Shown: one piece after another, positions 35,621 through 44,126 of the stretch
Position numbering within the stretch: position 1 is the stretch's first letter
How the letters are laid out: the number at the start of each line of letters is the position of its first letter
Assembly (NCBI GenBank): GCA_023301705.1
Contig: JALZUE010000010.1
Span: 1 to 45,085 of the forward strand
Source of the DNA: Alteromonadaceae bacterium
GTDB taxonomy: Bacteria > Pseudomonadota > Gammaproteobacteria > Enterobacterales > Alteromonadaceae
Length of the DNA stretch: 45,085 nucleotides
Direction: 5' to 3'
Made by a program: the position numbers and the translations under genes
Notes under the pieces: generated by a model
What the model was told of the DNA's origin: nothing
The model's database searches: none
What the model saw: only the letters and a program-made list of their open reading frames with translations

Positions 35621-36865
35621 ATGATTGAATATTTTCTTATCACACTAGCTTTGCTAGCATTACTCAGTGTGGTTTTTGAAGAAGTCACGCACATCAATAA
35701 AGCAAAAACCACCTTATTCTTTGGTTGTATTTCATGGATAACATTATTTATTACTGCTGAACCCAATGATTATCACCATATTACTGAAGGCTTAAAAGAG
35801 AACTTACTTGAAATTGCCGAGCTTTGGTTGTTTTTAATGTCAACAATGACCTTTGTTGCATATTTAAATGCCAAAGGCGTCATTCAATTAGCCGTACAAA
35901 AACTGTTTCCTCAAGAACTTTCTCTGCGAAAGCTAATGTTTCTAGTGGCATTATTCTCAATTGTGCTTTCTGCTCTATGTGACAACGTTACCGCAACACT
36001 TGTATCACTGACGTTATTGCAAACCTTTAACGTAGAACGCAGATACAAGTTGCGTATGGCTATTTTAATTATATTCTCAGTAAACTCTGGCGGCGTTGCA
36101 TTAATTACCGGTGATGTGACTACATTAATGATTTTCTTAGACGGCCACGTAAATATGTCTGAGCTATTCATTTTATTAATTCCAGCCATTATTAGCGTGA
36201 CGTTTTTAGCGACACTATTTTCGTTAAGCGCTAGCGGACGCATTAGTACATCAAAAGTAACCAGTGATTACGAAACAGTAGACATATTAATTGCAGTCAT
36301 ATTCTTCAGTACTATTTTATTTACTATGTTAATGAACGTATGGTTTCATGTACCTCCTGTATTAACCTTTTTAACGGGTTTATCCATTATGTTTTTAGTC
36401 GGTCGTATATACAGAAGCGACACAGAAGAAACACAAATGTTAGAATACGTACGGAAAATAGAATACGATACTTTGCTGTTCTTTTTGGGGATTTTATTGC
36501 TAGTTGGCATGTTAAAAGAAGTTGGAGTACTCAGTATTTTAGCTAATTTATATGCTAACTTTGATCCTAACTTTTCAAGTTACTTTGCGGGCATTGGTTC
36601 GGCTTTAATTGATAACGTGCCATTAACCGCGGCATTATTAAAAGCTCACCCTGAATTAACGACACCAGAGTGGTTAGCATTAACTTACGCTGTTGGTGTT
36701 GGTGGCTCATTATTAGTGATTGGCTCTGCGGCAGGTATAATTGCCATGAGTAAAATAAAAGAAATTACATTTATTTCATACATGCGCTACATCCCCGCCC
36801 TACTAGCGGCATATACTATTGGTTACGTAGTCACGTTATTCTTAAGTGAATATATGTATGGCTAA
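35621..36865 (+). CDS. nhaD: NhaD family Na+/H+ antiporter
   Basis: A 414-residue membrane protein with about 11-12 helices. ALCDNVTATLVSLTLL, NSGGVALITGDVTTLMIF and GSALIDNVPLTAALLKA contain the charged and polar residues inside helices that mark the ion-transporter (IT) superfamily NhaD group. It exchanges sodium for protons and so supports salt tolerance in marine bacteria. It is a single-gene unit after the proBA terminator. The last helix ends a few residues from the stop. Confidence 0.9.
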   Translation: MIEYFLITLALLALLSVVFEEVTHINKAKTTLFFGCISWITLFITAEPNDYHHITEGLKENLLEIAELWLFLMSTMTFVAYLNAKGVIQLAVQKLFPQELSLRKLMFLVALFSIVLSALCDNVTATLVSLTLLQTFNVERRYKLRMAILIIFSVNSGGVALITGDVTTLMIFLDGHVNMSELFILLIPAIISVTFLATLFSLSASGRISTSKVTSDYETVDILIAVIFFSTILFTMLMNVWFHVPPVLTFLTGLSIMFLVGRIYRSDTEETQMLEYVRKIEYDTLLFFLGILLLVGMLKEVGVLSILANLYANFDPNFSSYFAGIGSALIDNVPLTAALLKAHPELTTPEWLALTYAVGVGGSLLVIGSAAGIIAMSKIKEITFISYMRYIPALLAAYTIGYVVTLFLSEYMYG

Positions 36866-36930
36866 ATCTTAATTTCTTACATGTAATAAGGCTTTATATT
36901 TATTCAGGCATTCACCAAGAATGCCTGGCA

Positions 36931-38433
36931 TTATTTAGCTTTTTTCTTATCTGCTCTTTCTTGTTTTCTTTTTTTTGCTTCGATATAAGCAACATCTGTT
37001 TCTTCAATTACCTTTTCTATAAAAATAGAAAAATCAGCCTGCATTGCTTCTGGATCACCAAATGCTTTTGTAAATTGTTTTAAACGAAGATTTCTACCTG
37101 ATTTAGCACGCTCATACTTTGTAGTGCGAGATTTAGCAATAATAGTTAAATATTCTTTAAATTCAGCTGGGTAGTACGTATATAGAAATCGAATGAGTAT
37201 TGAACCAAGTGCATAAATATCTGATTGATTACTTTCATTACTAAACTCTTCATCACTACCATCAAAAGTCACAAGTTGCTTCAGTGTTATTAATGAGCCA
37301 TCGTTAAATCTTTTTTTAATGGGTAATACACGTCTAAATGCATAATTATTAGTATGCGGCCCAAAAGGTTTCTTTATATTATTATACTCAAAGCTTGCTG
37401 ATAAGCCTGCTGTGAACCACCTAGAATATTTAACGTCTAAAGAACGAAGCCCTGTTTTATGCATAACTTGTGCACTTACCGAATGTACAATAGTTTTAGC
37501 GTTCACTTTTAAATTTTTACCTTTTTTATTAACACCTCTTTCAAACATAAAAATAGCTTTTTCTTTAAAAATATACGTACTACTCGAATTATTCGATCCG
37601 TATTTGTCCCCAGTAATAGAACGGTAATATCGGCTGTAATCATCTTTTGATGCTAGAATAACAGCAGTCATTTTTTCTTCTATAGGTTTATTTCTGAGTC
37701 CTAATGCAACTAAAAAGCTAATATTATTTCGATAAGTTGTTTCCATTACTTTAGCTACTTTATTTTTAATATATTTTTTATTGCTCGTCGAATAAATAAT
37801 ACTCCAATGTTCTGTTTCATAGATATGAAACGGTTCTTTAAAGTATTTACTGGCTTTCTTTTGAGCATTAATTGCATGTTGAGTTGTAGGCAAATCTTTA
37901 TCTTCGAATTGCTCAACAAACTCATCACTATTATGTCGTAAATAAAGCTTGTATCTACGAATTGCATTAGCCTTTGCTTCCTCCTCACTTACGCCGTTTA
38001 CTTGCTTTTGTTCCAACGCAGTAATATCTGATAATATAGGTAATAATTCTTCTCCATGTTTACCATATTTCATTTCATATAAGCTCAATAACTCTTTAAA
38101 TATAGTGTGCGCTTTAACTAAGTTTTCTGTCACCTGTAAGTTAAGTGCATAATTGTCTGTCGCCATTAAACGCTGAGGATCAGCAGGCGATAAGTTATCT
38201 TTTGCTAATTGATAACTTTGTTCCGCAAAAATAAGTGCTTGCTGATAATCGCCAGTATTAATTAATTCTTGATGTTGTGAAAATGCAGCATTTATATCTA
38301 CTAACTGATTAATATCATTTTTGTTTATCTTTATATTTTGTTCTGAAGGTTTTTCTATACTGTAAGCATTATTTATTATCGTTAAAAAAAGCAGCAAACT
38401 GTATAACCAAGGTTTCATCTTCGTGAGGTTCAT
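36931..38433 (-). CDS. Secreted DUF1570-like protein with a disabled zinc-protease motif
   Basis: A 500-residue protein with a signal peptide (cleavage near NAYS, residue 25), a TPR-like helical region (45-140), and a C-terminal half laid out like DUF1570 gluzincin proteases (EHWSIIYST, EKMTAVILASKDDYSRYY, then the motif region). The usual HExxHQ reads H317-S-V-S-A-Q, and the downstream W-x-x-EGLA-x-xFE reads W339-F-T-A-G-L-S-A-S-F-E. The catalytic glutamate, second histidine and third ligand are thus replaced, so it should not be an active protease. The tail is lysine-rich. It is divergent from the RHH-EF-hand gene. Confidence 0.65.
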   Translation of the reverse strand: MNLTKMKPWLYSLLLFLTIINNAYSIEKPSEQNIKINKNDINQLVDINAAFSQHQELINTGDYQQALIFAEQSYQLAKDNLSPADPQRLMATDNYALNLQVTENLVKAHTIFKELLSLYEMKYGKHGEELLPILSDITALEQKQVNGVSEEEAKANAIRRYKLYLRHNSDEFVEQFEDKDLPTTQHAINAQKKASKYFKEPFHIYETEHWSIIYSTSNKKYIKNKVAKVMETTYRNNISFLVALGLRNKPIEEKMTAVILASKDDYSRYYRSITGDKYGSNNSSSTYIFKEKAIFMFERGVNKKGKNLKVNAKTIVHSVSAQVMHKTGLRSLDVKYSRWFTAGLSASFEYNNIKKPFGPHTNNYAFRRVLPIKKRFNDGSLITLKQLVTFDGSDEEFSNESNQSDIYALGSILIRFLYTYYPAEFKEYLTIIAKSRTTKYERAKSGRNLRLKQFTKAFGDPEAMQADFSIFIEKVIEETDVAYIEAKKRKQERADKKKAK

Positions 38434-38612
38434 CTCTAGCGCCCTATACTTTATGATTTATTGACTTTCAAAATAAATGTATAGAAAAATAACCGATTAC
38501 ACTAGAAAAACCATGTCAGGACACGTTAATAGTGCCTACAAAGGCTATTCTTTGGTAAATTAATCATATAGCAGAAACCTAAAGCTAACGAATATTAACT
38601 TAGAGAAAAATA
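38434..38612. promoter_or_regulatory. Divergent promoter region of the DUF1570-like and RHH-EF-hand genes
   Basis: This 179-base gap carries the promoters of both genes. No clear operator repeat was found by eye. It is the natural place to look for a binding site of the RHH domain encoded on its right. Confidence 0.4.
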
Positions 38613-39389
38613 GTGCAAAAAAATAATAGTAAAAAAATTGCCAAGGTAGAGGTTCGCATTCCTCCGGAAGTAAAAGAATGCTTTGCAGAAAAATGTGAAA
38701 CTCAAGGGAAAACAGTTAGTGAAACCGTTAGAGATTTTATTCATCAACACATAAATAGCGATCATCTAGATACAGCGAATAATAAAAAAACACTTATTAA
38801 AAAACTATCTATATTATCCATTGCGATAATCAGTATTGTAGTAACTACAAGTTTTATTACTAACTCACAATTATTTAATGATGTACCTGATCCAAAAATT
38901 GTTAATATTTTCAATAAATATGACCGTGATCATAATGGGCTATTAACACTTTCTGATTTCGAAGAATATAAGCATAATAAAATAAATCGCATACGAGAAG
39001 GAAAGAGTAAATACGTCAATAAATCATTTTCCGATGGCCAACCATTTTCATTAATAAGCGCCGAAGGGTTTAATGAAAAATATAACTCCGCACTAAAGTT
39101 GGCAAAATACGATTTGAATGTTGACGGGAAGGTTAATTTAAAAGAGTTTATCCAATCAAAACCAAAATTGAATTACATTTCTTGGGCTTCATTCAATTTA
39201 CTTGATACTAATAAAGACACGATATTATCTAAAGAAGAGTTACTCAATTATGCTAATGAATGGTTCGGTGGATACCCATTACCCCAAAAACGAGCCAGGC
39301 TACATACAAATGCTAGACTGTGGAAATTAGATGACGATAAGAACGGGCAAATATCTTACGAAGAGTTTAAACAATACAAAGAGAATTAA
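38613..39389 (+). CDS. Membrane-tethered ribbon-helix-helix protein with four extracytoplasmic EF-hands
   Basis: A 258-residue protein with three clear parts. Residues 10-47 read as a ribbon-helix-helix DNA-binding domain (beta strand KVEVRIPPEV, helix KECFAEKCETQG, then KTVSETVRDFIHQHI). A lysine-rich stretch and a single membrane helix (65-83) follow. The rest carries four 12-residue EF-hand loops: 104-115 (DRDHNG), 167-178 (DLNVDG), 198-209 (DTNKDT) and 240-251 (DDDKNG). The positive residues before the helix put the DNA-binding part in the cytoplasm and the EF-hands outside. It starts with GTG and ends at a strong terminator. A role as a calcium-sensing one-component regulator is an inference. 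Confidence 0.75.
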   Translation: MQKNNSKKIAKVEVRIPPEVKECFAEKCETQGKTVSETVRDFIHQHINSDHLDTANNKKTLIKKLSILSIAIISIVVTTSFITNSQLFNDVPDPKIVNIFNKYDRDHNGLLTLSDFEEYKHNKINRIREGKSKYVNKSFSDGQPFSLISAEGFNEKYNSALKLAKYDLNVDGKVNLKEFIQSKPKLNYISWASFNLLDTNKDTILSKEELLNYANEWFGGYPLPQKRARLHTNARLWKLDDDKNGQISYEEFKQYKEN

Positions 39390-39438
39390 ATAATGATTAA
39401 TCTTTGTAGTTTTATATAATTTGAACTTATTAAAATAA

Positions 39439-39472
39439 AAAATCGCGTTAAGGCAGCCCTTAACGCGATTTT
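39439..39472. terminator. Bidirectional terminator between the EF-hand gene and the MFS gene
   Basis: A 15-bp perfect stem (aaaatcgcgttaagg and its complement) with a 4-base loop and A/T flanks, between converging genes. Confidence 0.92.
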
Positions 39473-39501
39473 AATTTACTTTATATGAAAGTAATTAACT
39501 A

Positions 39502-40800
39502 TTACTTGTTGCTTTTTAATGGCTCTACTTTTGGAATTAATACCCAAACAGCAAGCATAGCAATCACAGCTAAAGATGCACCAATAACGAATGCTGGTGT
39601 GTAGTTACCGTCTGCAGTAAGAATAGGTACTAAAGACGTTAAACCAACAGCGCCTAACTTAGCAGCCATACCTGAGAATCCAGATAATGTACCAACAGTT
39701 TTCTTACCTAATAAGTCACTAGGAAGAGTTTGTACGTTACCAATAGCAGTTTGGAAACCAAATAAGATAATTGCCATAATAATTACAGCTGTTGTTGGGC
39801 CACCTGGGTTAGCCATAGCTAATAGTGCAGGTAACATAATTAAACAACCTAATGTAATAACTAATTTACGTGTTTTGTTAGTATCCCAACCAGCACTTAA
39901 ACGGTTTTGTGCAAGTAAGCCACCAAACCATGCGCCAAACATAGCACCTACATATGGAACCCAACCGTAAATACCAATAGACTTAACATCCATCGCATAT
40001 ACTTCATTTAAGTAAATTGGAATCCAAAAAACAAATAACCACCAAATAGGGTCAATCGCTGCTGAAGCAATAATTACGCCCCAGCTTTCTTTACGAGAAA
40101 GTAATTCACCAGTGCTTGGGTTATATTCTTCGTACTCTTCAGAATCGTCTTCAGTAACAGGACGTTGACCCGTTAAAATATATTCACGTTCTTCGTCAGT
40201 AATCCAAGGGTGAGTTTTAGGTGGCGCTTTCACTAAAATAATCCAAGGGATAAGCCATAATAAGCCCACTACACCAATAAGAACAAAAACCATTTGCCAG
40301 CTGAAATAAATAGTTAAAGCAGCAATCAATGGAATTGAAATAATACCACCAATAGCAGCACCAGAGTTAAAAATACCCTGAGCTAAAGCACGCTCTTTAG
40401 TTGGAAACCAATCAGCGTTACTTTTAGTTGCACCAGGCCAGTTACCAGCTTCAGCTACACCTAAAATGGCACGAAAAATACTAAAACTAACAATACCTTG
40501 TGCAAAGGCATGTAAAGCAGTAGCAATAGACCAAACACCAATAGATAATACAAAACCTATACGTGTACCAACCCAATCAAAAATCTTACCAAAGATAGCT
40601 TGACCAAATGCATACGAAAATACGAAAACAACAGAAATAGTTGCGTATATTTGTTTACGCTCTAAAGCCGATTTGTCAGGGAATAAATCCTCAACAATAT
40701 CAGGCCAAAGTACGCTAAGCGCTTGGCGATCAATGTAGTTAATCACAGTAGCTAATGCAATTAATGCAATTACCCACCAGCGTAAATTCTTCATTTTCAT
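39502..40800 (-). CDS. MFS transporter of the anion:cation symporter (hexuronate, ExuT-like) family
   Basis: A 432-residue major facilitator protein with 12 predicted helices. NYIDRQALSVLWPDI, GKIFDWVGTRIGF, RAILGVAEAGNWPGATKSNADWFPTKERALAQGIFNSGAAIGG are hallmarks of the ACS family, which takes up hexuronates, glucarate and related sugar acids. A negatively charged central loop (DDSEEYEEY) sits between helices 6 and 7. No uronate-catabolism gene is nearby. The start is ATG 40800, with GAGGGA at the right distance upstream. Confidence 0.85.
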   Translation of the reverse strand: MKMKNLRWWVIALIALATVINYIDRQALSVLWPDIVEDLFPDKSALERKQIYATISVVFVFSYAFGQAIFGKIFDWVGTRIGFVLSIGVWSIATALHAFAQGIVSFSIFRAILGVAEAGNWPGATKSNADWFPTKERALAQGIFNSGAAIGGIISIPLIAALTIYFSWQMVFVLIGVVGLLWLIPWIILVKAPPKTHPWITDEEREYILTGQRPVTEDDSEEYEEYNPSTGELLSRKESWGVIIASAAIDPIWWLFVFWIPIYLNEVYAMDVKSIGIYGWVPYVGAMFGAWFGGLLAQNRLSAGWDTNKTRKLVITLGCLIMLPALLAMANPGGPTTAVIIMAIILFGFQTAIGNVQTLPSDLLGKKTVGTLSGFSGMAAKLGAVGLTSLVPILTADGNYTPAFVIGASLAVIAMLAVWVLIPKVEPLKSNK

Positions 40801-41413
40801 TATTGTTATCCCTCAAAGTAATCTTTACGGCAAAGTAAGTTTTTTAACATAATCCCGTATAAAAAATTGCACTGTATATTACATAAGCACAATACTTGAT
40901 AATTCTGGAAATAGCGTTAAAACTTTCGCTTAGCACACTGTAAATTTCTTCTAGTATTAACAACTAAATAAATTACCTGTTAATAATTATTATCATTACA
41001 TGTGTTATGCGTTTAGTACATTAACAGCATTTACCACGGTGCTAACTTAACATTTAACACGTAAAACCACCACCTTAAAAAACATAAAATATTGCTTTAA
41101 AAACGTAAGAAAAAGTAAATAAGTATGTATTGATTAATATTTATCTAAGAGGCTCTAATCTTTCTAGTATAAACATTATACAAATCGATAATACTCCTGT
41201 TACTCAAGCTTTTTAAAAGCTAAATATGCTATCGGTAACATATTTAAAACAAGGTCTTAAAACTATTCGACAAGTGCTACTATAAATATTTTTTATTGCT
41301 ATTAAAAACATTACTATTATTTATTAAGCTTCTAATACATAAAAAAATGACGGTTAATTAAGCATTAATAATATGCTATACTGTTGAAATAAAACATAAT
41401 AAAAAAGATATAT
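40801..41413. promoter_or_regulatory. Long AT-rich intergenic region between MFS gene and putP, with a Fur-box-like sequence
   Basis: No gene is visible in over 600 bases; it must hold the promoters of both divergent genes. At 40982-41000 the minus strand matches 15 of 19 positions of the E. coli Fur-box consensus. In such AT-rich DNA this can be chance, and neither flanking gene is an obvious iron gene. Confidence 0.25.
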
Positions 41414-42841
41414 ATTATCAGTACTCCGGTAATTACTTCATTCATTTTATACATGCTACTAATGCTTGCGATTGGTGGTTATTTCTATTTTAAAACTCAC
41501 AATTTAAACGATTACGTTTTAGGTGGTAGAAACCTAGGCCCTACTGTCACCGCACTTAGTGCAGGTGCATCAGATATGAGTGGATGGTTATTGCTTGGTT
41601 TACCCGGCATGATATACACATCTGGCTTTAATGGTATTTGGCTCGCCATAGGTTTAGTGATTGGCGCTTATTTGAATTGGCATTATGTAGCTAAAAAACT
41701 ACGTATTACTACACAGCAACTTAATAATGCCATTACTATTCCTGATTACTTATCTAATCGCTTTAACGACAAAGGCAGTTTGCTAAGAGTAATAACGGCA
41801 ATTGTTATTTTACTATTCTATACCTTGTATACTTCTTCAGGCCTAGTAGGTGGGGCAAAACTATTTGAAGCCACCTTTAATTTAGCGTATCAAGATGCTT
41901 TGCTCATTGGCAGTATCATTATTATTTCATATACCTTTTTAGGTGGTTATAACGCTGTTTCGTGGACTGACTTTATACAAGGCATATTAATGTTGCTGGC
42001 CTTACTGATAACACCTTTAGTGGTTATTTTTGAGTTAGGCGGCCTTCAGCAAGGTTTAAACCTTATTCAAACAAATGCACCAGAGCATTTAAATATATTC
42101 AGTGGCGCGACCCTCATTAGCATTATTTCACTAATGGCATGGGGCTTAGGTTATTTTGGTCAACCTCATATATTAGTGCGATTTATGTCTATTAAGCATG
42201 AAAATGATATTGCTAAAGCTAAAACCATTGGTATGAGCTGGATGATTCTTTCAGTGCTTGGTTCATTGTGCGTTGGCTTTTTTGGTTATGCTTATGTGCT
42301 AGCATCAGGCATAGAAATGCATGACAGTGAAAAAGTATTCATTACGTTAACACAACTATTATTTCAGCCATGGATAGCAGGCTTTCTATTGGCAGCGATA
42401 TTAGCTGCTATAATGAGTACAATAGATTCACAATTATTAGTATCGTCTTCGGTATTAACGCGTGATATTTACCAAGCTTTATTCAGAAAACAAGCAAGTG
42501 ACAAAGAGCTTGTTTGGGTTGGCCGTGCAACCGTTATTATAATAGCAATAATTGCTTTGGCATTATCATTTAATGAAAACTCAAGTGTATTAAGCTTAGT
42601 TTCATATGCTTGGGCGGGTTTTGGCGCTGCATTTGGGCCTCTCATTATTTTATCTTTGTACAACAAACACATTAATAAAAGTGGTGCGTTAGCAGGTATT
42701 TTAACCGGAAGTATCACTGTCATTATTTGGAAAAACCTTACTGGTGGAATATTTGATCTTTATGAATTATTTCCTAGTTTCATTCTTGCTTGGCTAGCGA
42801 TATTAATTGTCAGTCGATTAACAAAAACAACGAATGAATAA
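41414..42841 (+). CDS. putP: Sodium/proline symporter PutP, apparent non-canonical start
   Basis: An SSS-family transporter. LGGRNLGPTVTALSAGASDMSGWLLLGLPG, GGYNAVSWTDFIQG, AWGLGYFGQPHILVRFM and KELVWVGRATV match PutP of enterobacteria closely. The first ATG (41453) would cut the first membrane helix, since the codons before it still read STPVITSFILY, matching the E. coli start (MAISTPML). No ATG, GTG or TTG exists between the in-frame stop at 41390 and 41453, so translation probably begins at ATT 41414 (or a nearby ATA/ATC), giving about 475 residues. A second glutamate kinase gene follows after 39 bases. Confidence 0.88.
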   Translation: MISTPVITSFILYMLLMLAIGGYFYFKTHNLNDYVLGGRNLGPTVTALSAGASDMSGWLLLGLPGMIYTSGFNGIWLAIGLVIGAYLNWHYVAKKLRITTQQLNNAITIPDYLSNRFNDKGSLLRVITAIVILLFYTLYTSSGLVGGAKLFEATFNLAYQDALLIGSIIIISYTFLGGYNAVSWTDFIQGILMLLALLITPLVVIFELGGLQQGLNLIQTNAPEHLNIFSGATLISIISLMAWGLGYFGQPHILVRFMSIKHENDIAKAKTIGMSWMILSVLGSLCVGFFGYAYVLASGIEMHDSEKVFITLTQLLFQPWIAGFLLAAILAAIMSTIDSQLLVSSSVLTRDIYQALFRKQASDKELVWVGRATVIIIAIIALALSFNENSSVLSLVSYAWAGFGAAFGPLIILSLYNKHINKSGALAGILTGSITVIIWKNLTGGIFDLYELFPSFILAWLAILIVSRLTKTTNE

Positions 42842-42880
42842 TCTTCCCCTTATTAAATTTAGAAAAGATATTTTTACACT

Positions 42881-43645
42881 ATGAAAAGAATTGTTATTAA
42901 AGTTGGTAGCGCTGTTTTAACTGAAAAAAACAGAATTGCTAAAGAGCGTATGCTCAATTTAGTTACCCTAATAGCTAACTTACGCGTTAAATATAAAGTT
43001 ATTCTTGTTACCTCTGGTGCTGTTGCCGCAGGTTACTCAGCACTAAAACTAGACAAACGTAAACTCATTGGTAAACGTGCATTGGCTGCTGCAGGCCAGC
43101 CAATTTTAATGACGTCATACAAGAAGAAGTTTGATATTTACGAAATAGATACCGCTCAAATTCTCTTAACAGAAGATGACTTTGACTCACGTAAACGTAC
43201 AAAAATGTTTCAAGAAATTATTGACGCACATCTAGAAAATGACATTCTACCTATTGTGAATGAAAACGATATTTCATCAACACCAGAGCAGTTATTTGGT
43301 GATAACGATCAATTATCGGCAAATGTTACGGTTGCTACCCATTCAGAGTTATTAGTTATTTTAAGTGATATCGATGGTTATTATGATAAAAACCCTCATG
43401 AACACTCAGACGCAAATATTAATAAAATTGTTCATAAAATCTCGGCAGAAGCCTTGTTAGATCAATCAACACCAAATGACCCTTTCGCAACAGGTGGTAT
43501 AGTCACAAAACTTAAAGCAGCAGACTTTTTACTTAAAAAAGGTAAAAAAATGTTGTTATGTAATGGCTTTAATTTAAGTTCTGCCGAATCATTCTTATTA
43601 CACGACGACCACCAACTGGGTACCTTATTTAAACCCGCAGAGTAA
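42881..43645 (+). CDS. Second glutamate 5-kinase-like protein, lacking the PUA domain
   Basis: A 254-residue amino-acid kinase. RIVIKVGSAVLTE, LVTSGAVAAGYSA, LAAAGQPILMTSY, PIVNENDISSTPEQLFGDNDQLSA and DPFATGGIVTKLKAADF match glutamate 5-kinase throughout, but the protein ends where the PUA domain would start. Such short forms occur as the only ProB in epsilonproteobacteria. Here a full proBA lies 9 kb away. It follows putP in the same direction, so it probably belongs to proline or osmotic balance. Loss of PUA may change its feedback control. It could instead act on a related substrate. Confidence 0.85.
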   Translation: MKRIVIKVGSAVLTEKNRIAKERMLNLVTLIANLRVKYKVILVTSGAVAAGYSALKLDKRKLIGKRALAAAGQPILMTSYKKKFDIYEIDTAQILLTEDDFDSRKRTKMFQEIIDAHLENDILPIVNENDISSTPEQLFGDNDQLSANVTVATHSELLVILSDIDGYYDKNPHEHSDANINKIVHKISAEALLDQSTPNDPFATGGIVTKLKAADFLLKKGKKMLLCNGFNLSSAESFLLHDDHQLGTLFKPAE

Positions 43646-43672
43646 TTCACTTATGCTTTAATTAAGCATGAA

Positions 43673-43709
43673 AAAAAGCCGTTAACAACATAGTTGCTAA
43701 CGGCTTTTT
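43673..43709. terminator. Terminator after the putP-kinase unit
   Basis: Outer arms aaaaagccgtta/taacggcttttt (12 bp) with an inner caac/gttg stem, flanked by A and T runs. It can also serve ppnP from the other side. Confidence 0.9.
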
Positions 43710-43744
43710 CTTCAATGATATTAGCGTAAGCTAATACTCATATA

Positions 43745-44062
43745 TTATTCACTAAGGTATGAACAACAGTAATCAATAATTGTTTTTGCTTTTACATCAA
43801 ATGAAGCATTCGCAGGTACGTAAAAAGACTCACCGCCTTTAATTGTTTGCCATTGAGTTTCACCAGGTAATAAAATATCTAATTCACCTGCAGAAATTTC
43901 CATTAATTCTTTTTCTACAGTACCAAATGTATATTCACCCGCAGCCATAATACCTAATGTTTTAAAACTGCCGTCTGCAAATGTTACTTTACGAGAAGTT
44001 ACTGCACCATCAAAATAAACATTCGCTTCACGTGTAATAGTTACGTTATTAAATTCACTCAT
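43745..44062 (-). CDS. ppnP: Pyrimidine/purine nucleoside phosphorylase PpnP
   Basis: A 105-residue single-cupin protein (DUF1255). NVYFDGAVTSRKVTFADGSFKTLGIMAAGEYTFGTVEKELMEI and LLPGETQWQTIKGGESFYVPANASF match E. coli PpnP (YaiE), which splits several nucleosides with phosphate. The tail (TIIDYCCSYL) is also typical. It is on the same strand as the TSUP permease and ilvC but with its own gap, so it is probably separate. Confidence 0.93.
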   Translation of the reverse strand: MSEFNNVTITREANVYFDGAVTSRKVTFADGSFKTLGIMAAGEYTFGTVEKELMEISAGELDILLPGETQWQTIKGGESFYVPANASFDVKAKTIIDYCCSYLSE

Positions 44063-44126
44063 TTTTATTTACCTTCTAATTTTAAATTACCTCAATCATC
44101 ACAATGAATTGATGACCGATTGAAAA

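Noticed and set aside
36340-36546. Frames of 60-115 codons overlapping nhaD, proB and proA
   Set aside because: All lie within strong coding sequences in other frames and have no ribosome site or family features.
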